Shown: positions 40,924-49,111 of the stretch, in pieces | Layout: every line of letters begins with the position of its first letter | Position numbering within the stretch: position 1 is the first letter of the stretch | Translations under genes and position numbers: made by a program | Assembly (NCBI RefSeq): GCF_024296865.1 | Contig: NZ_CP101134.1 | Span: 4,278,001 to 4,342,000 of the forward strand | DNA length: 64,000 nt | Reading direction: 5' to 3' | Origin: Sphingobacterium sp. LZ7M1 | Lineage (GTDB): Bacteria > Bacteroidota > Bacteroidia > Sphingobacteriales > Sphingobacteriaceae | The notes under the pieces: model-generated | Told to the model about the DNA's origin: nothing | The model's database searches: none | Seen by the model: the letters and a program-made list of their open reading frames with translations, nothing else

Positions 40924-43395
40924 TTATTTGGCTTTTTCTTTTCTATGTTTGATAGATAACCAAATTGCGAATCCTAGACCTAAAACAAGGGTAATGGATG
41001 CAATCAGTGAAATGATATTGCTGATTCGCATAGAATTTGGTGAAAAAACAAATTCTACTTTGTGGTTACCGCCTGGTAGGGATAAACCTCTCAATAGGTA
41101 ATCAGTTCTGATGATAGGCACTTCTTCGCCATCAACGTAAGCTTTCCAGCCTTTGTCATAATAGATCTCAGAGAATACTGCAAAGACATTGTTCCCTGCC
41201 GAATATTCATATTTCAAGGTATCAGGATGGTAAGATGTCAATTTAATTTCAGCGTTATTTGGCTGACCAATGGATTTGTCCCCTAATTGGCCTTTCAATC
41301 CTTCGTTTACAATGGCCTCTTTTTTCGGATCAAAGGTACCCAAGGCATCCATCTCAGCTTGGTTGCTGTTGACAAATTTAACATTGTTCACAAACCAGGC
41401 ATTTCCTAATGCAGAGCTTCTGCGTTGGATCCTATCTGAATTGTTGCTTTGATCTTTTGTGATGACATATCGTACATTCAACATGTCCAACACATCTTCA
41501 TTAAAGTTGCCATTGAATTGATGTTCCAATAATTCTTGGAAGCGCATCAATTTGGCAGCATGGTATCCACCGATGCTCTTGTGGAAGTAAGAAGCACTGG
41601 CATCATTGAACGGACTTGTCGTCAGATCAAATACTCTATAAGAAAGGTCTTTGTCCAAATGTATCAATTGATCAACTTCTCTTTCAGGGATCGGTTTTTC
41701 ATAGATACTCTTGTCTACAAAAGATTCTGTGTTTAAATACCTTTTATCTACTGACCAAAGATCTACTAGGGTAATAACGGCTACCGCAGCAATCAAGATT
41801 CCCGCATTAAGTTTTTTCTTAACGAAAAACCATACAAAGGCGAATGTCAACACCACAATAAAGAAAGAACGCCAAGCATCATTTGAAGCCATATCAGCAC
41901 GGTCCTTCAACAATGAATTGGCCAATTCACTAGCTAAACTTGGGTCTTGAATATATTGTTGCAATGAGGCAACATAATCCTGATGGTTTGAAATACGTAG
42001 AGAAAGCAAACTAGGCATAACTGCAATAAGCAGACACAGCAAAGCAACGGCTCCACCAGAATATAATACTTTTTTATCTAGATCTTTGATTTCATTTCCA
42101 CGAGTAATAATCTCGTTCAATCCCATGATTGCAAGAAGTGGGATCAATACCGAAGGGATAACCAAAATTGATTCTACAGCCCGGAATTTGTTGTACATTG
42201 GGAAGTAGTCAAAGAATAGATCGGATATAAATGGCAAGTGACGACCAAACGAAAGCAAAATAGTCAGCAAGGTTGCTGCTAAAATCCACCATTTTAATCG
42301 GTCTTTTACCACGAATAGCGCTAGGACAAATAAGAAAATTATGCCTGCACCAAAATACCAAGGTCCAGAGGTAAATTGTTTTTCACCCCAATAAGTAGGG
42401 AAAAGTCTATTTGCATACTGCAGAGCTTCTTCTTTGGATGCACCAATTTTCTGTAAGGTTTTAATGGTATTGGATTCTGGGGTTAATGTTCCTCCAGAAC
42501 GGCCACCATAGGCATTTGGTATCAAAAAGGTAATATTTTCACCAATACCTTGGCTCCACGCATAGGCATATTCCTTATCTAGACCTGCGGCAGATTTACC
42601 AGAATCATCTGTTTTGCTGATGTTCGCTTTTCCGCGGATGGTTTCCTTGCTATATTCATAAGTTGGGAACAACACCGATGCATTGACCAAAACTGCGACA
42701 ACAACCCCGATCAGCTGCAAACCTGTAGCTTTTAAGAAATTGTTCAATTTTTTGTCACGGATAGCGTAATATAACTCAAACCCAACCAATACCAATAAGG
42801 CAAGGAAAAGGTAATAGGTCATCTGGATGTGGTTTGCCCTGAGTTCAAGTGCCAAGAATAGGGCCAGTAGACTAGGTCCCCAAAACTTGCTGCCGCGATA
42901 GCAGAGGATAACCGAACCGATAATAGGCGCGAAATAAGCGATAGCATAGGCCTTATTGATGTGCCCAGCTTCGACATATATCATATTATAGGATGAAAAC
43001 GCGAGTGCGACGGCACCAATGGCCGCGACCCAAGGCTTCATTCGCAATACAGCGAAGAGGAAATATCCACCTAGGAGGAACATGAGCAAGACATCCGCTG
43101 GCGGAGGAAATATAGCTCGAATAGCAGGTCCGATGTGGGTGGTGATATTATTGGCATGATCATACCAAATTTGGTAGGTTGGCATCCCTCCGAACATTGA
43201 ATTAGTCCATAATGGAGTCGTACCGTCTTTTTCTCTATAATCAAAAATTTCTTTCTGACTACCACGAGCTTGCATCACGTCACTTTGTAGTAAGGTTTTG
43301 CCTTGCCATACTGGCGTAAAATAAAACACCACTAGAAGCAAGAAGATGCCTATAATGATTAAGTGATTCTGATTTTCCTTAAACCAAGTTTTCAT
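40924..43395 (-). CDS. YfhO-family multi-pass membrane protein
   Basis: An 823-residue integral membrane protein with about 12-14 helices and a C-terminal soluble region followed by a last helix (about 795-815). It resembles YfhO-type proteins, which share a GT-C glycosyltransferase-like fold and are linked to lipoteichoic acid or cell-envelope glycosylation in Gram-positives. The early loop DVMQARGSQKEIFDYRE and the LRANHIQMTYY segment are typical of the Bacteroidota members. Substrate unknown. It has its own promoter box at 43430-43437. Confidence 0.85.
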   Translation of the reverse strand: MKTWFKENQNHLIIIGIFLLLVVFYFTPVWQGKTLLQSDVMQARGSQKEIFDYREKDGTTPLWTNSMFGGMPTYQIWYDHANNITTHIGPAIRAIFPPPADVLLMFLLGGYFLFAVLRMKPWVAAIGAVALAFSSYNMIYVEAGHINKAYAIAYFAPIIGSVILCYRGSKFWGPSLLALFLALELRANHIQMTYYLFLALLVLVGFELYYAIRDKKLNNFLKATGLQLIGVVVAVLVNASVLFPTYEYSKETIRGKANISKTDDSGKSAAGLDKEYAYAWSQGIGENITFLIPNAYGGRSGGTLTPESNTIKTLQKIGASKEEALQYANRLFPTYWGEKQFTSGPWYFGAGIIFLFVLALFVVKDRLKWWILAATLLTILLSFGRHLPFISDLFFDYFPMYNKFRAVESILVIPSVLIPLLAIMGLNEIITRGNEIKDLDKKVLYSGGAVALLCLLIAVMPSLLSLRISNHQDYVASLQQYIQDPSLASELANSLLKDRADMASNDAWRSFFIVVLTFAFVWFFVKKKLNAGILIAAVAVITLVDLWSVDKRYLNTESFVDKSIYEKPIPEREVDQLIHLDKDLSYRVFDLTTSPFNDASASYFHKSIGGYHAAKLMRFQELLEHQFNGNFNEDVLDMLNVRYVITKDQSNNSDRIQRRSSALGNAWFVNNVKFVNSNQAEMDALGTFDPKKEAIVNEGLKGQLGDKSIGQPNNAEIKLTSYHPDTLKYEYSAGNNVFAVFSEIYYDKGWKAYVDGEEVPIIRTDYLLRGLSLPGGNHKVEFVFSPNSMRISNIISLIASITLVLGLGFAIWLSIKHRKEKAK

Positions 43396-43429
43396 CTAGT
43401 AATTAATAGGATTATTAATGATATAGCTC

Positions 43430-43437
43430 CAAAAATA
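43430..43437 (-). promoter_or_regulatory. -7 promoter element of the YfhO-like gene
   Basis: The minus strand reads TATTTTTG, matching TAnnTTTG. A heptanucleotide tract begins 10 bases upstream, as at the M16 gene. Confidence 0.55.
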
Positions 43438-43447
43438 TAGAATAGAG

Positions 43448-43475
43448 TTGAGATTTGAGATAAGAGATATCAGAA
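43448..43475. repeat. Heptanucleotide repeat tract (TTGAGAT)
   Basis: Units TTGAGAT, TTGAGAT, AAGAGAT, ATCAGAA in exact 7-bp phase. It is placed 10 bases upstream of the -7 box of the YfhO-like gene. Confidence 0.75.
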
Positions 43476-43491
43476 AGTTGAAATAAAACAA

Positions 43492-43520
43492 AAGAAGCCT
43501 ATAGGATTATTTGGCTTCTT
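43492..43520 (-). terminator. Intrinsic terminator of the trk genes
   Basis: AAGAAGCC (43492-43499) pairs with GGCTTCTT (43513-43520), followed on the minus strand by a U-rich stretch. It lies 48 bases after the TrkA-type gene stop. Confidence 0.75.
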
Positions 43521-43567
43521 CGATTGATTAATTTTGTCTGGAGCAAGGATTTAGTTAAAAGTTTATT

Positions 43568-44254
43568 TTAACCTTTCTGAATCAAATCTTTAATATTTGC
43601 CAGTTCACCAAATAGGACCAGAAGGTCGTTTTCCATTAATACGGTATCGGATTTTGCAATCCCTGAAGCCTCTTTGTTCACCCGAGTGGAACCATCCTTA
43701 GTGGTTTCATTTTCTACATGAACAGTCGTCAGGACAATAACCTTGTATTTATTGGTCAGATCGGCATCTTTTAAGGTCATTCCCACGTATTTGCTAGGAA
43801 CTTTTGTTTCGATAATACTGTATTTTTCAGATATCTTAAAGGAGTCAACAATATCAATATTATCCAAACGCATCGCTAAACGCTCTGCGGCCTCTTCTTC
43901 CGGCATAATATATTCATCAATGTTCATGGCTTCCAGTACAGTCTTTTGTAAATCTGAAACTACCCGACCAATAATCCGTTTTACTTTCAGTTGTTTTAGA
44001 AGAGCCACTGTCATCAAACTTGCACCTTCTTCCTCACCGATCGCTACAATAACGGCATTACTTTCCCTTAAGGGCAATGAACTGACCGCATCACGGTCGG
44101 TACTGTCCAGACATACGGTATGGGTAATGCGGTCTTTGGTCTGTTCAACAATGCTCATGTTTTTATCAGCCGCGATTACTTCATGTCCTAGCTCGGTAAG
44201 GTGGATTGCCAAAGATCTCCCAAAATGCCCTAATCCTAATACTATATACTTCAT
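43568..44254 (-). CDS. TrkA/KtrA-family potassium uptake regulator
   Basis: Cytoplasmic gating subunit of a potassium channel-like transporter. The 228-residue protein has an N-terminal Rossmann RCK_N domain with GLGHFGRSLAIHL (GxGxxG, about residues 7-19), the acidic Asp of AADKN, and a C-terminal RCK_C domain (about 145-228). A single RCK pair indicates KtrA type, not the doubled TrkA of Escherichia coli. It is 5 bases after the TrkH/KtrB-type gene, whose product it regulates by binding nucleotide. Confidence 0.93.
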   Translation of the reverse strand: MKYIVLGLGHFGRSLAIHLTELGHEVIAADKNMSIVEQTKDRITHTVCLDSTDRDAVSSLPLRESNAVIVAIGEEEGASLMTVALLKQLKVKRIIGRVVSDLQKTVLEAMNIDEYIMPEEEAAERLAMRLDNIDIVDSFKISEKYSIIETKVPSKYVGMTLKDADLTNKYKVIVLTTVHVENETTKDGSTRVNKEASGIAKSDTVLMENDLLVLFGELANIKDLIQKG

Positions 44255-44259
44255 ATCTC

Positions 44260-46044
44260 TTAAAACAATACTTTTTCAGTTGGATAAATATAACTTTTGT
44301 TCTTTGTGTTTTTAATAAATGCAACCAATAAGGTTAGCATTCCTACCCTTCCTACAAACATGGTAAACATTAAAATAATCTTACTCGTCGCCGTTAAGGA
44401 AGAGGTTATTCCAAGGGATAAACCACAGGTTGTATATGCAGAAACGGATTCAAACAACAAAGGAATCATCTGTTGATTTGGATCTGAAAAATTCAATAAG
44501 ATAAAGCTTAAGGTAATGGTCAGAACGGATAGCAGAATAATGGCAAAGGCTTTATTCACTGATTCAGATGCAATTTTGCGTTTATTGATTTCGATGGATT
44601 CTTTCCCTTTGGCAAGCGCCACAATATTCATCAAGGCGATGGCAATGGTCGTTACTTTTACTCCACCCCCTGTTGATCCTGGTGAAACTCCAATCCACAT
44701 CAAGGTCACAAACATGATCAATGTGGGAATATTGATAAAGTTTAAGTCCACACTATTAAATCCAGCTGAGCGGGTAGAGTTCGCCATGAAAATGGAAGTT
44801 ACCCATTTTCCAAAAGAGGATTTATCCGCCATCAGACTATGATTTTGTTCCAGAATAAAGAAAGAAAGTGTAGCCAAAAGAATAACTGTGACATTACAGA
44901 CTACAATAAACCTGGAATTGAATGAAAAAACCTGCGGTTTATATCGATAACTTTTCTTCTGTATCAATCTACGGACCATAGATTTCACTTTTTCCTGAAC
45001 CCAAGTATATAGGTTAAATATGGTTCCAAAACCGAAACCTCCTAAAATAAACATGGATGCTACCGCCAATTGAAAATTATAGTTGAACCGGTATTCATCG
45101 CTGGTTACCCCATCTTTAATAATGGTAAAACCTGCATTACAGAATCCTGAAATGGCATGAAAGCAAGAAAAGAAAATCATCTCTCCAACCGAGTCAAAAT
45201 ATTTAGCTTCTAATGAGGCAAAAATCATAATGGCACCGATCAGTTCGAAAAGAAGAGTGATAAAGATGATGGTCAGTAGAGTGGAGATTACAGAATTCAG
45301 TTTGTTTTCGCCTAAGATCTCTCCGAACATCAATTGATTTTTGAAGGAAAAACCTCCTGAAAAGAAATACCCAAAGAATCCCGTAAAGGTCATGATCCCT
45401 AATCCACCTACTTGGATCAAGGCCATAATGACGGATTGCCCAAAAAGAGAAAAATTGGTCGAAATATCCGTTGTGGAAAGCCCTGTGATACAGACGGCGC
45501 TTGTGGCCATAAAAAAAGCGTCGACAAAACTTAATGGCGCTTCCAGTGTCGTACGAGGCAGCATCAACAGAAACGCACCTAGAATAATCAATCCCAAGAA
45601 ACTGATGACAAATAATATGGTCGGATTGAAGTAGAAATTATCAAAGAAAAGGCTGTTTTTCGAAAGTTCTGAGAGGAATATAATGGCAATCCCAAGATAT
45701 AACCATTCGTCTTTTGCAAAAGTAGATAAGAAACCACCTGTAATCCTCGAAATCGTTATTAACAGGAAATAGGCACTGACCAATACCCCTGTATAGTGCG
45801 ACACATTAATTCGCCGTGCTACGAGTATTGATGAGGCAGTTCGAATGATCTCAAAAAGAAAAAGACCATAATATAGAGCTACAACTGCATCCTCGGTAAT
45901 TACTGCAACCTCCGGATCCGTAATGTAACCTACATGCACAACCATGGTTACAGCACTGATCAAACTGACATAAAAAACAATCTGATCTACGGTTTTCTTT
46001 TTATAACGAAATATATATTTTAGGAAGCTAAATATCGAATCCAT
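44260..46044 (-). CDS. TrkH/KtrB-family potassium transporter
   Basis: Membrane subunit for potassium uptake, 594 residues. It has four pore-type repeats with selectivity-filter glycines, such as AVCITGLSTTDIS, GFCNAGF, NSTRSAGFNSVDL and YTTCGLSLGI. An N-terminal extension adds about four extra helices (to about residue 130) relative to minimal KtrB. The ATG at 46044 is chosen over a TTG one codon upstream. The TrkA-type gene follows directly. Confidence 0.93.
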   Translation of the reverse strand: MDSIFSFLKYIFRYKKKTVDQIVFYVSLISAVTMVVHVGYITDPEVAVITEDAVVALYYGLFLFEIIRTASSILVARRINVSHYTGVLVSAYFLLITISRITGGFLSTFAKDEWLYLGIAIIFLSELSKNSLFFDNFYFNPTILFVISFLGLIILGAFLLMLPRTTLEAPLSFVDAFFMATSAVCITGLSTTDISTNFSLFGQSVIMALIQVGGLGIMTFTGFFGYFFSGGFSFKNQLMFGEILGENKLNSVISTLLTIIFITLLFELIGAIMIFASLEAKYFDSVGEMIFFSCFHAISGFCNAGFTIIKDGVTSDEYRFNYNFQLAVASMFILGGFGFGTIFNLYTWVQEKVKSMVRRLIQKKSYRYKPQVFSFNSRFIVVCNVTVILLATLSFFILEQNHSLMADKSSFGKWVTSIFMANSTRSAGFNSVDLNFINIPTLIMFVTLMWIGVSPGSTGGGVKVTTIAIALMNIVALAKGKESIEINKRKIASESVNKAFAIILLSVLTITLSFILLNFSDPNQQMIPLLFESVSAYTTCGLSLGITSSLTATSKIILMFTMFVGRVGMLTLLVAFIKNTKNKSYIYPTEKVLF

Positions 46045-46108
46045 CAAGTTACAAACATAGCAATATCTTCATTAATGAACGGCTCATAAAAAAAGCTTTC
46101 ACGTGAAA

Positions 46109-47914
46109 CTAATTTTTCTTTTCTTCTTTTTCTTTATCTTTCTTTTTAAACAATCCTTTGATGAAATTGCCTGTTCGCTTGACTACACCCTTGGTTTCAT
46201 CAACGACATCTTTACCTTTTTCAGCGGCTCCCATCAGTTTTGCCTCTCGCTCTTTGCTGATTCCCGCACATTGTTTGATCCCATCCAGAAGACTCTGCCA
46301 TAACGTTTTGAAAAAAGTATGTTCTGGAACACGCTTATAATTTACCTTGCCAATATGGTATTTTTCATTGGCATCAGGATTACTGTCATTGATCAGGATG
46401 TTGTTGACCACAAAAGATAATACCCCTTTCTTGGTTTTACTCATGCCTGGGTCGATTGCGTTCATCAGGTTTAGTTTTAGATGGTCATAATCAAATCTAA
46501 AATCTCCCCAATTTCTATAGTCGTTGGCCTGATAATTAAAACTGATGCTTCTAATATTTCCTGAGGCTATTTCAGCATTTAGCAGAGGAGTCAAGATTTT
46601 ATTGAAAGCTGGAGCTTGCATTCTACCTAAAGAACCTTTATAGGTATGATAGCCATCTTTACTCAGCATGTCAAAGCCAAACTGGATTTTTAACAGACCG
46701 GCGTTCATGATCCTTGCCTGCAGATCCGCCCGCATAAATTTATTTTTCGCCAACAACGTACTGTCATTGGTGACATTTGTCAATGTTCCTTTGGCATGAT
46801 TAAAGGTAATTACACCTTCTTTATTGTATTTCGCAGAATGTTCACCATAAAGTACGTCTACATTATCTACAAATACGGTATCAATCCTAATGAGCTGCTT
46901 AACTTTCATTAATTGCTGCTGAGGTGATTTCCCTATCTTGGAGATACTCTTTTTAGGATACCTCTTATCATTATATAAGGAAACGGATCCGTTTTTAATC
47001 TGTACATGTTGCGCAATGGTCTGCTGGTTGTCAATCAGTTCCTTGAAGTCTAATTTTTCGAAACGAAGGGTGTCAAACTTCATGACCGCCATGGTTATGT
47101 TTTCATTTCTGGTCTTAAAATATGCTGCCTTGCTCATTTTTGGAGCATACTCAACTTTGGTCAACAATACATTTTGATCCTGAGTATTCATGATCAAATG
47201 ATCAAATTTGGCCTTGTATATGCCGTTGGAGAGTTCATATTCAAACTTGGGCACTTCAACCTCGACCATCTTGGTGTAAAAAAGGCGGGTCGTATCATGT
47301 ATAGAAGCCTGATCTACCAAAATATCATGCACCTTGATGCCTATGCTATCCAAGACGATATCGCTGGATTTGCCTTCTTCAATTTTCGAGAACTTAAATC
47401 TTACATTATCAATGTTTATATCCCGAACATTTATTGAACTAAAAACATCTTTGATATTATCATATAGCGTTTTGGGCTGTTTAGGCTGAATGGTGTCATT
47501 ATAGGCATGACGTTCGGAAATCATATGTATATCAGGGGAATCAAAATTGATTTCCTTGATATACAGCTTCCTGTTCTTGATTACATCCCAGATATTGAAT
47601 CTGCGGACCTTTAAGGCTGAAAGTTTGATATGATAGCGGCTATTAGGCGCCTCTTTAGTGAGTACCATTTTCCGATAGATAGCAGAATCAGGAATCAATT
47701 CTGCATTTTTTAAGGTGACATTTCCGAGAGCCACATTGAGGTCCAAATCATCATATTTCAATGAATAAAGACCATTTGTAGCTTTAGAAACTGTTTCCTT
47801 GAGTTTTTCTTCTACAATAGGTTTCCAATTTCGGCTATAATACCAGCCAATTCCCAAAATAGCCAAAATTAAGACGGCTATAATCCCAATAATCCATTTC
47901 CAAATAGGTTTCAT
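46109..47914 (-). CDS. AsmA-like envelope protein
   Basis: A 601-residue protein with a single N-terminal membrane helix (about residues 6-26) and a large, mainly beta-strand periplasmic part. The opening WKPIVEEKLKETVSKATNGLYSLKYDDLDL and the LSALKVRRFNIWDVIKNRKLYIKEINFDSPDI block resemble AsmA/DUF748-type proteins, linked to lipid or outer-membrane homeostasis. The extreme C-terminus is very Lys/Glu-rich. It is flanked by trkH and rsgA. The exact function is not established. The ATG at 47914 replaces a TTG three codons upstream. Confidence 0.7.
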   Translation of the reverse strand: MKPIWKWIIGIIAVLILAILGIGWYYSRNWKPIVEEKLKETVSKATNGLYSLKYDDLDLNVALGNVTLKNAELIPDSAIYRKMVLTKEAPNSRYHIKLSALKVRRFNIWDVIKNRKLYIKEINFDSPDIHMISERHAYNDTIQPKQPKTLYDNIKDVFSSINVRDINIDNVRFKFSKIEEGKSSDIVLDSIGIKVHDILVDQASIHDTTRLFYTKMVEVEVPKFEYELSNGIYKAKFDHLIMNTQDQNVLLTKVEYAPKMSKAAYFKTRNENITMAVMKFDTLRFEKLDFKELIDNQQTIAQHVQIKNGSVSLYNDKRYPKKSISKIGKSPQQQLMKVKQLIRIDTVFVDNVDVLYGEHSAKYNKEGVITFNHAKGTLTNVTNDSTLLAKNKFMRADLQARIMNAGLLKIQFGFDMLSKDGYHTYKGSLGRMQAPAFNKILTPLLNAEIASGNIRSISFNYQANDYRNWGDFRFDYDHLKLNLMNAIDPGMSKTKKGVLSFVVNNILINDSNPDANEKYHIGKVNYKRVPEHTFFKTLWQSLLDGIKQCAGISKEREAKLMGAAEKGKDVVDETKGVVKRTGNFIKGLFKKKDKEKEEKKN

Positions 47915-48071
47915 AAAATTCAAAAAAACGGTTTATCCCCAGCTTGTGTTATTTCCTAACAACAATATAGCCAATATGTTTATTTACTGGAGAAAATATT
48001 TAAATAGAATTAAATCAACTAACTGAAAAAGAACAAAATAACTACAAATCTTCAGGAAAATTTTGAAGGAA

Positions 48072-48992
48072 TTAATTCCTGTTGTTTTCGTTATTGTAGA
48101 TACTCAGATAGCTATCGTAGCGTGAGGGTTCAATTTCACCATTTTCCAATGCGTCCAAAACAGCACATCCCGGCTCATTGATATGTCTACAATTATGGAA
48201 TTTACATTGATTAAGGAGGTTTCGCATTTCAGGGAAATAATGTGAAAGTTCTTGGGGCTCGATATCCACGATTCCCAATTCTCGAATCCCCGGAGTATCG
48301 ATAAGCTTCCCACCGAACGGAAGATCGATCATCTCTGCGAAGGTAGTTGTATGCTTTCCTTTATCAGACCAGTCGGAAATATTACCGGTTTTAAGATCGG
48401 CTCCTGGAATAATGGCATTGATCAAAGTAGATTTTCCAACGCCTGAGTGACCAGAAATGAGGGTAATCTTGTCTTTTAAAACTTCATTCAGTTCTTCTAT
48501 ATTTTCCTTTTCCAATGCGGATACGGTATAACATGGGTAACCCAAGTTTTCATAAATGGCCATGTATTCTGCCAAGATCTCAAGGCCCTCTTCAGAAAAA
48601 AGGTCCAATTTGTTGAATACAAGTGCCGCTGGAATCCCATAAGCTTCGGCTGTTACCAGAAATCTATCGATAAAGCCAGTAGATGTAGGTGGCGAGGCCA
48701 AAGTAACCACCAAGAGTGCTAGATCTAGATTTGCACCAATAATTTGAGTTTGTTTGGAAAGGTTTACTGATCTACGAATGATATAGTTTTTCCTCGGTTC
48801 AAGTTTAGTGATAACTGCGCTTTGTTGGCCATGCTCAATTTCAAACTCCACCCTATCCCCCACAGCAATGGGGTTAGTTGTTTTAATACCTTGGGTTCTG
48901 AATATTCCTTTTATCCGACATTCATATCTTTTTCCATCATCATCCAAAACTTGGTACCAACTACCGGTAGATTTTGTTACAAGTCCGCGCAT
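48072..48992 (-). CDS. rsgA: Ribosome small-subunit-dependent GTPase A
   Basis: Late 30S-assembly GTPase. The 306-residue protein has an N-terminal OB-fold (to about residue 75), a circularly permuted GTPase domain with FNKLDL (G4) before GHSGVGKSTLINAI (G1) and DTPGIREL (G3), and a C-terminal zinc-binding region with CKFHNCRHINEPGCAV. A TATTTTTA box on the minus strand at 49012-49019 is a possible promoter; the space to polA is shared. Confidence 0.96.
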   Translation of the reverse strand: MRGLVTKSTGSWYQVLDDDGKRYECRIKGIFRTQGIKTTNPIAVGDRVEFEIEHGQQSAVITKLEPRKNYIIRRSVNLSKQTQIIGANLDLALLVVTLASPPTSTGFIDRFLVTAEAYGIPAALVFNKLDLFSEEGLEILAEYMAIYENLGYPCYTVSALEKENIEELNEVLKDKITLISGHSGVGKSTLINAIIPGADLKTGNISDWSDKGKHTTTFAEMIDLPFGGKLIDTPGIRELGIVDIEPQELSHYFPEMRNLLNQCKFHNCRHINEPGCAVLDALENGEIEPSRYDSYLSIYNNENNRN

Positions 48993-49078
48993 ATCAATTT
49001 TCCATGTTATTTAAAAATACAAGCAATTCCCGCAAAAATGGAAAAAAATAATTAATCTTTGCGTCTATTTGAATTTGT

Positions 49079-49086
49079 TAACTTTG
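49079..49086 (+). promoter_or_regulatory. -7 promoter element of polA
   Basis: TAACTTTG fits TAnnTTTG, with a CTTTG about 17-20 bases upstream as a -33 candidate. The leader before the TTG start at 49112 would be about 20 bases. Confidence 0.5.
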
Positions 49087-49111
49087 TTATACAGGTAAAA
49101 AAACGAAGAAT

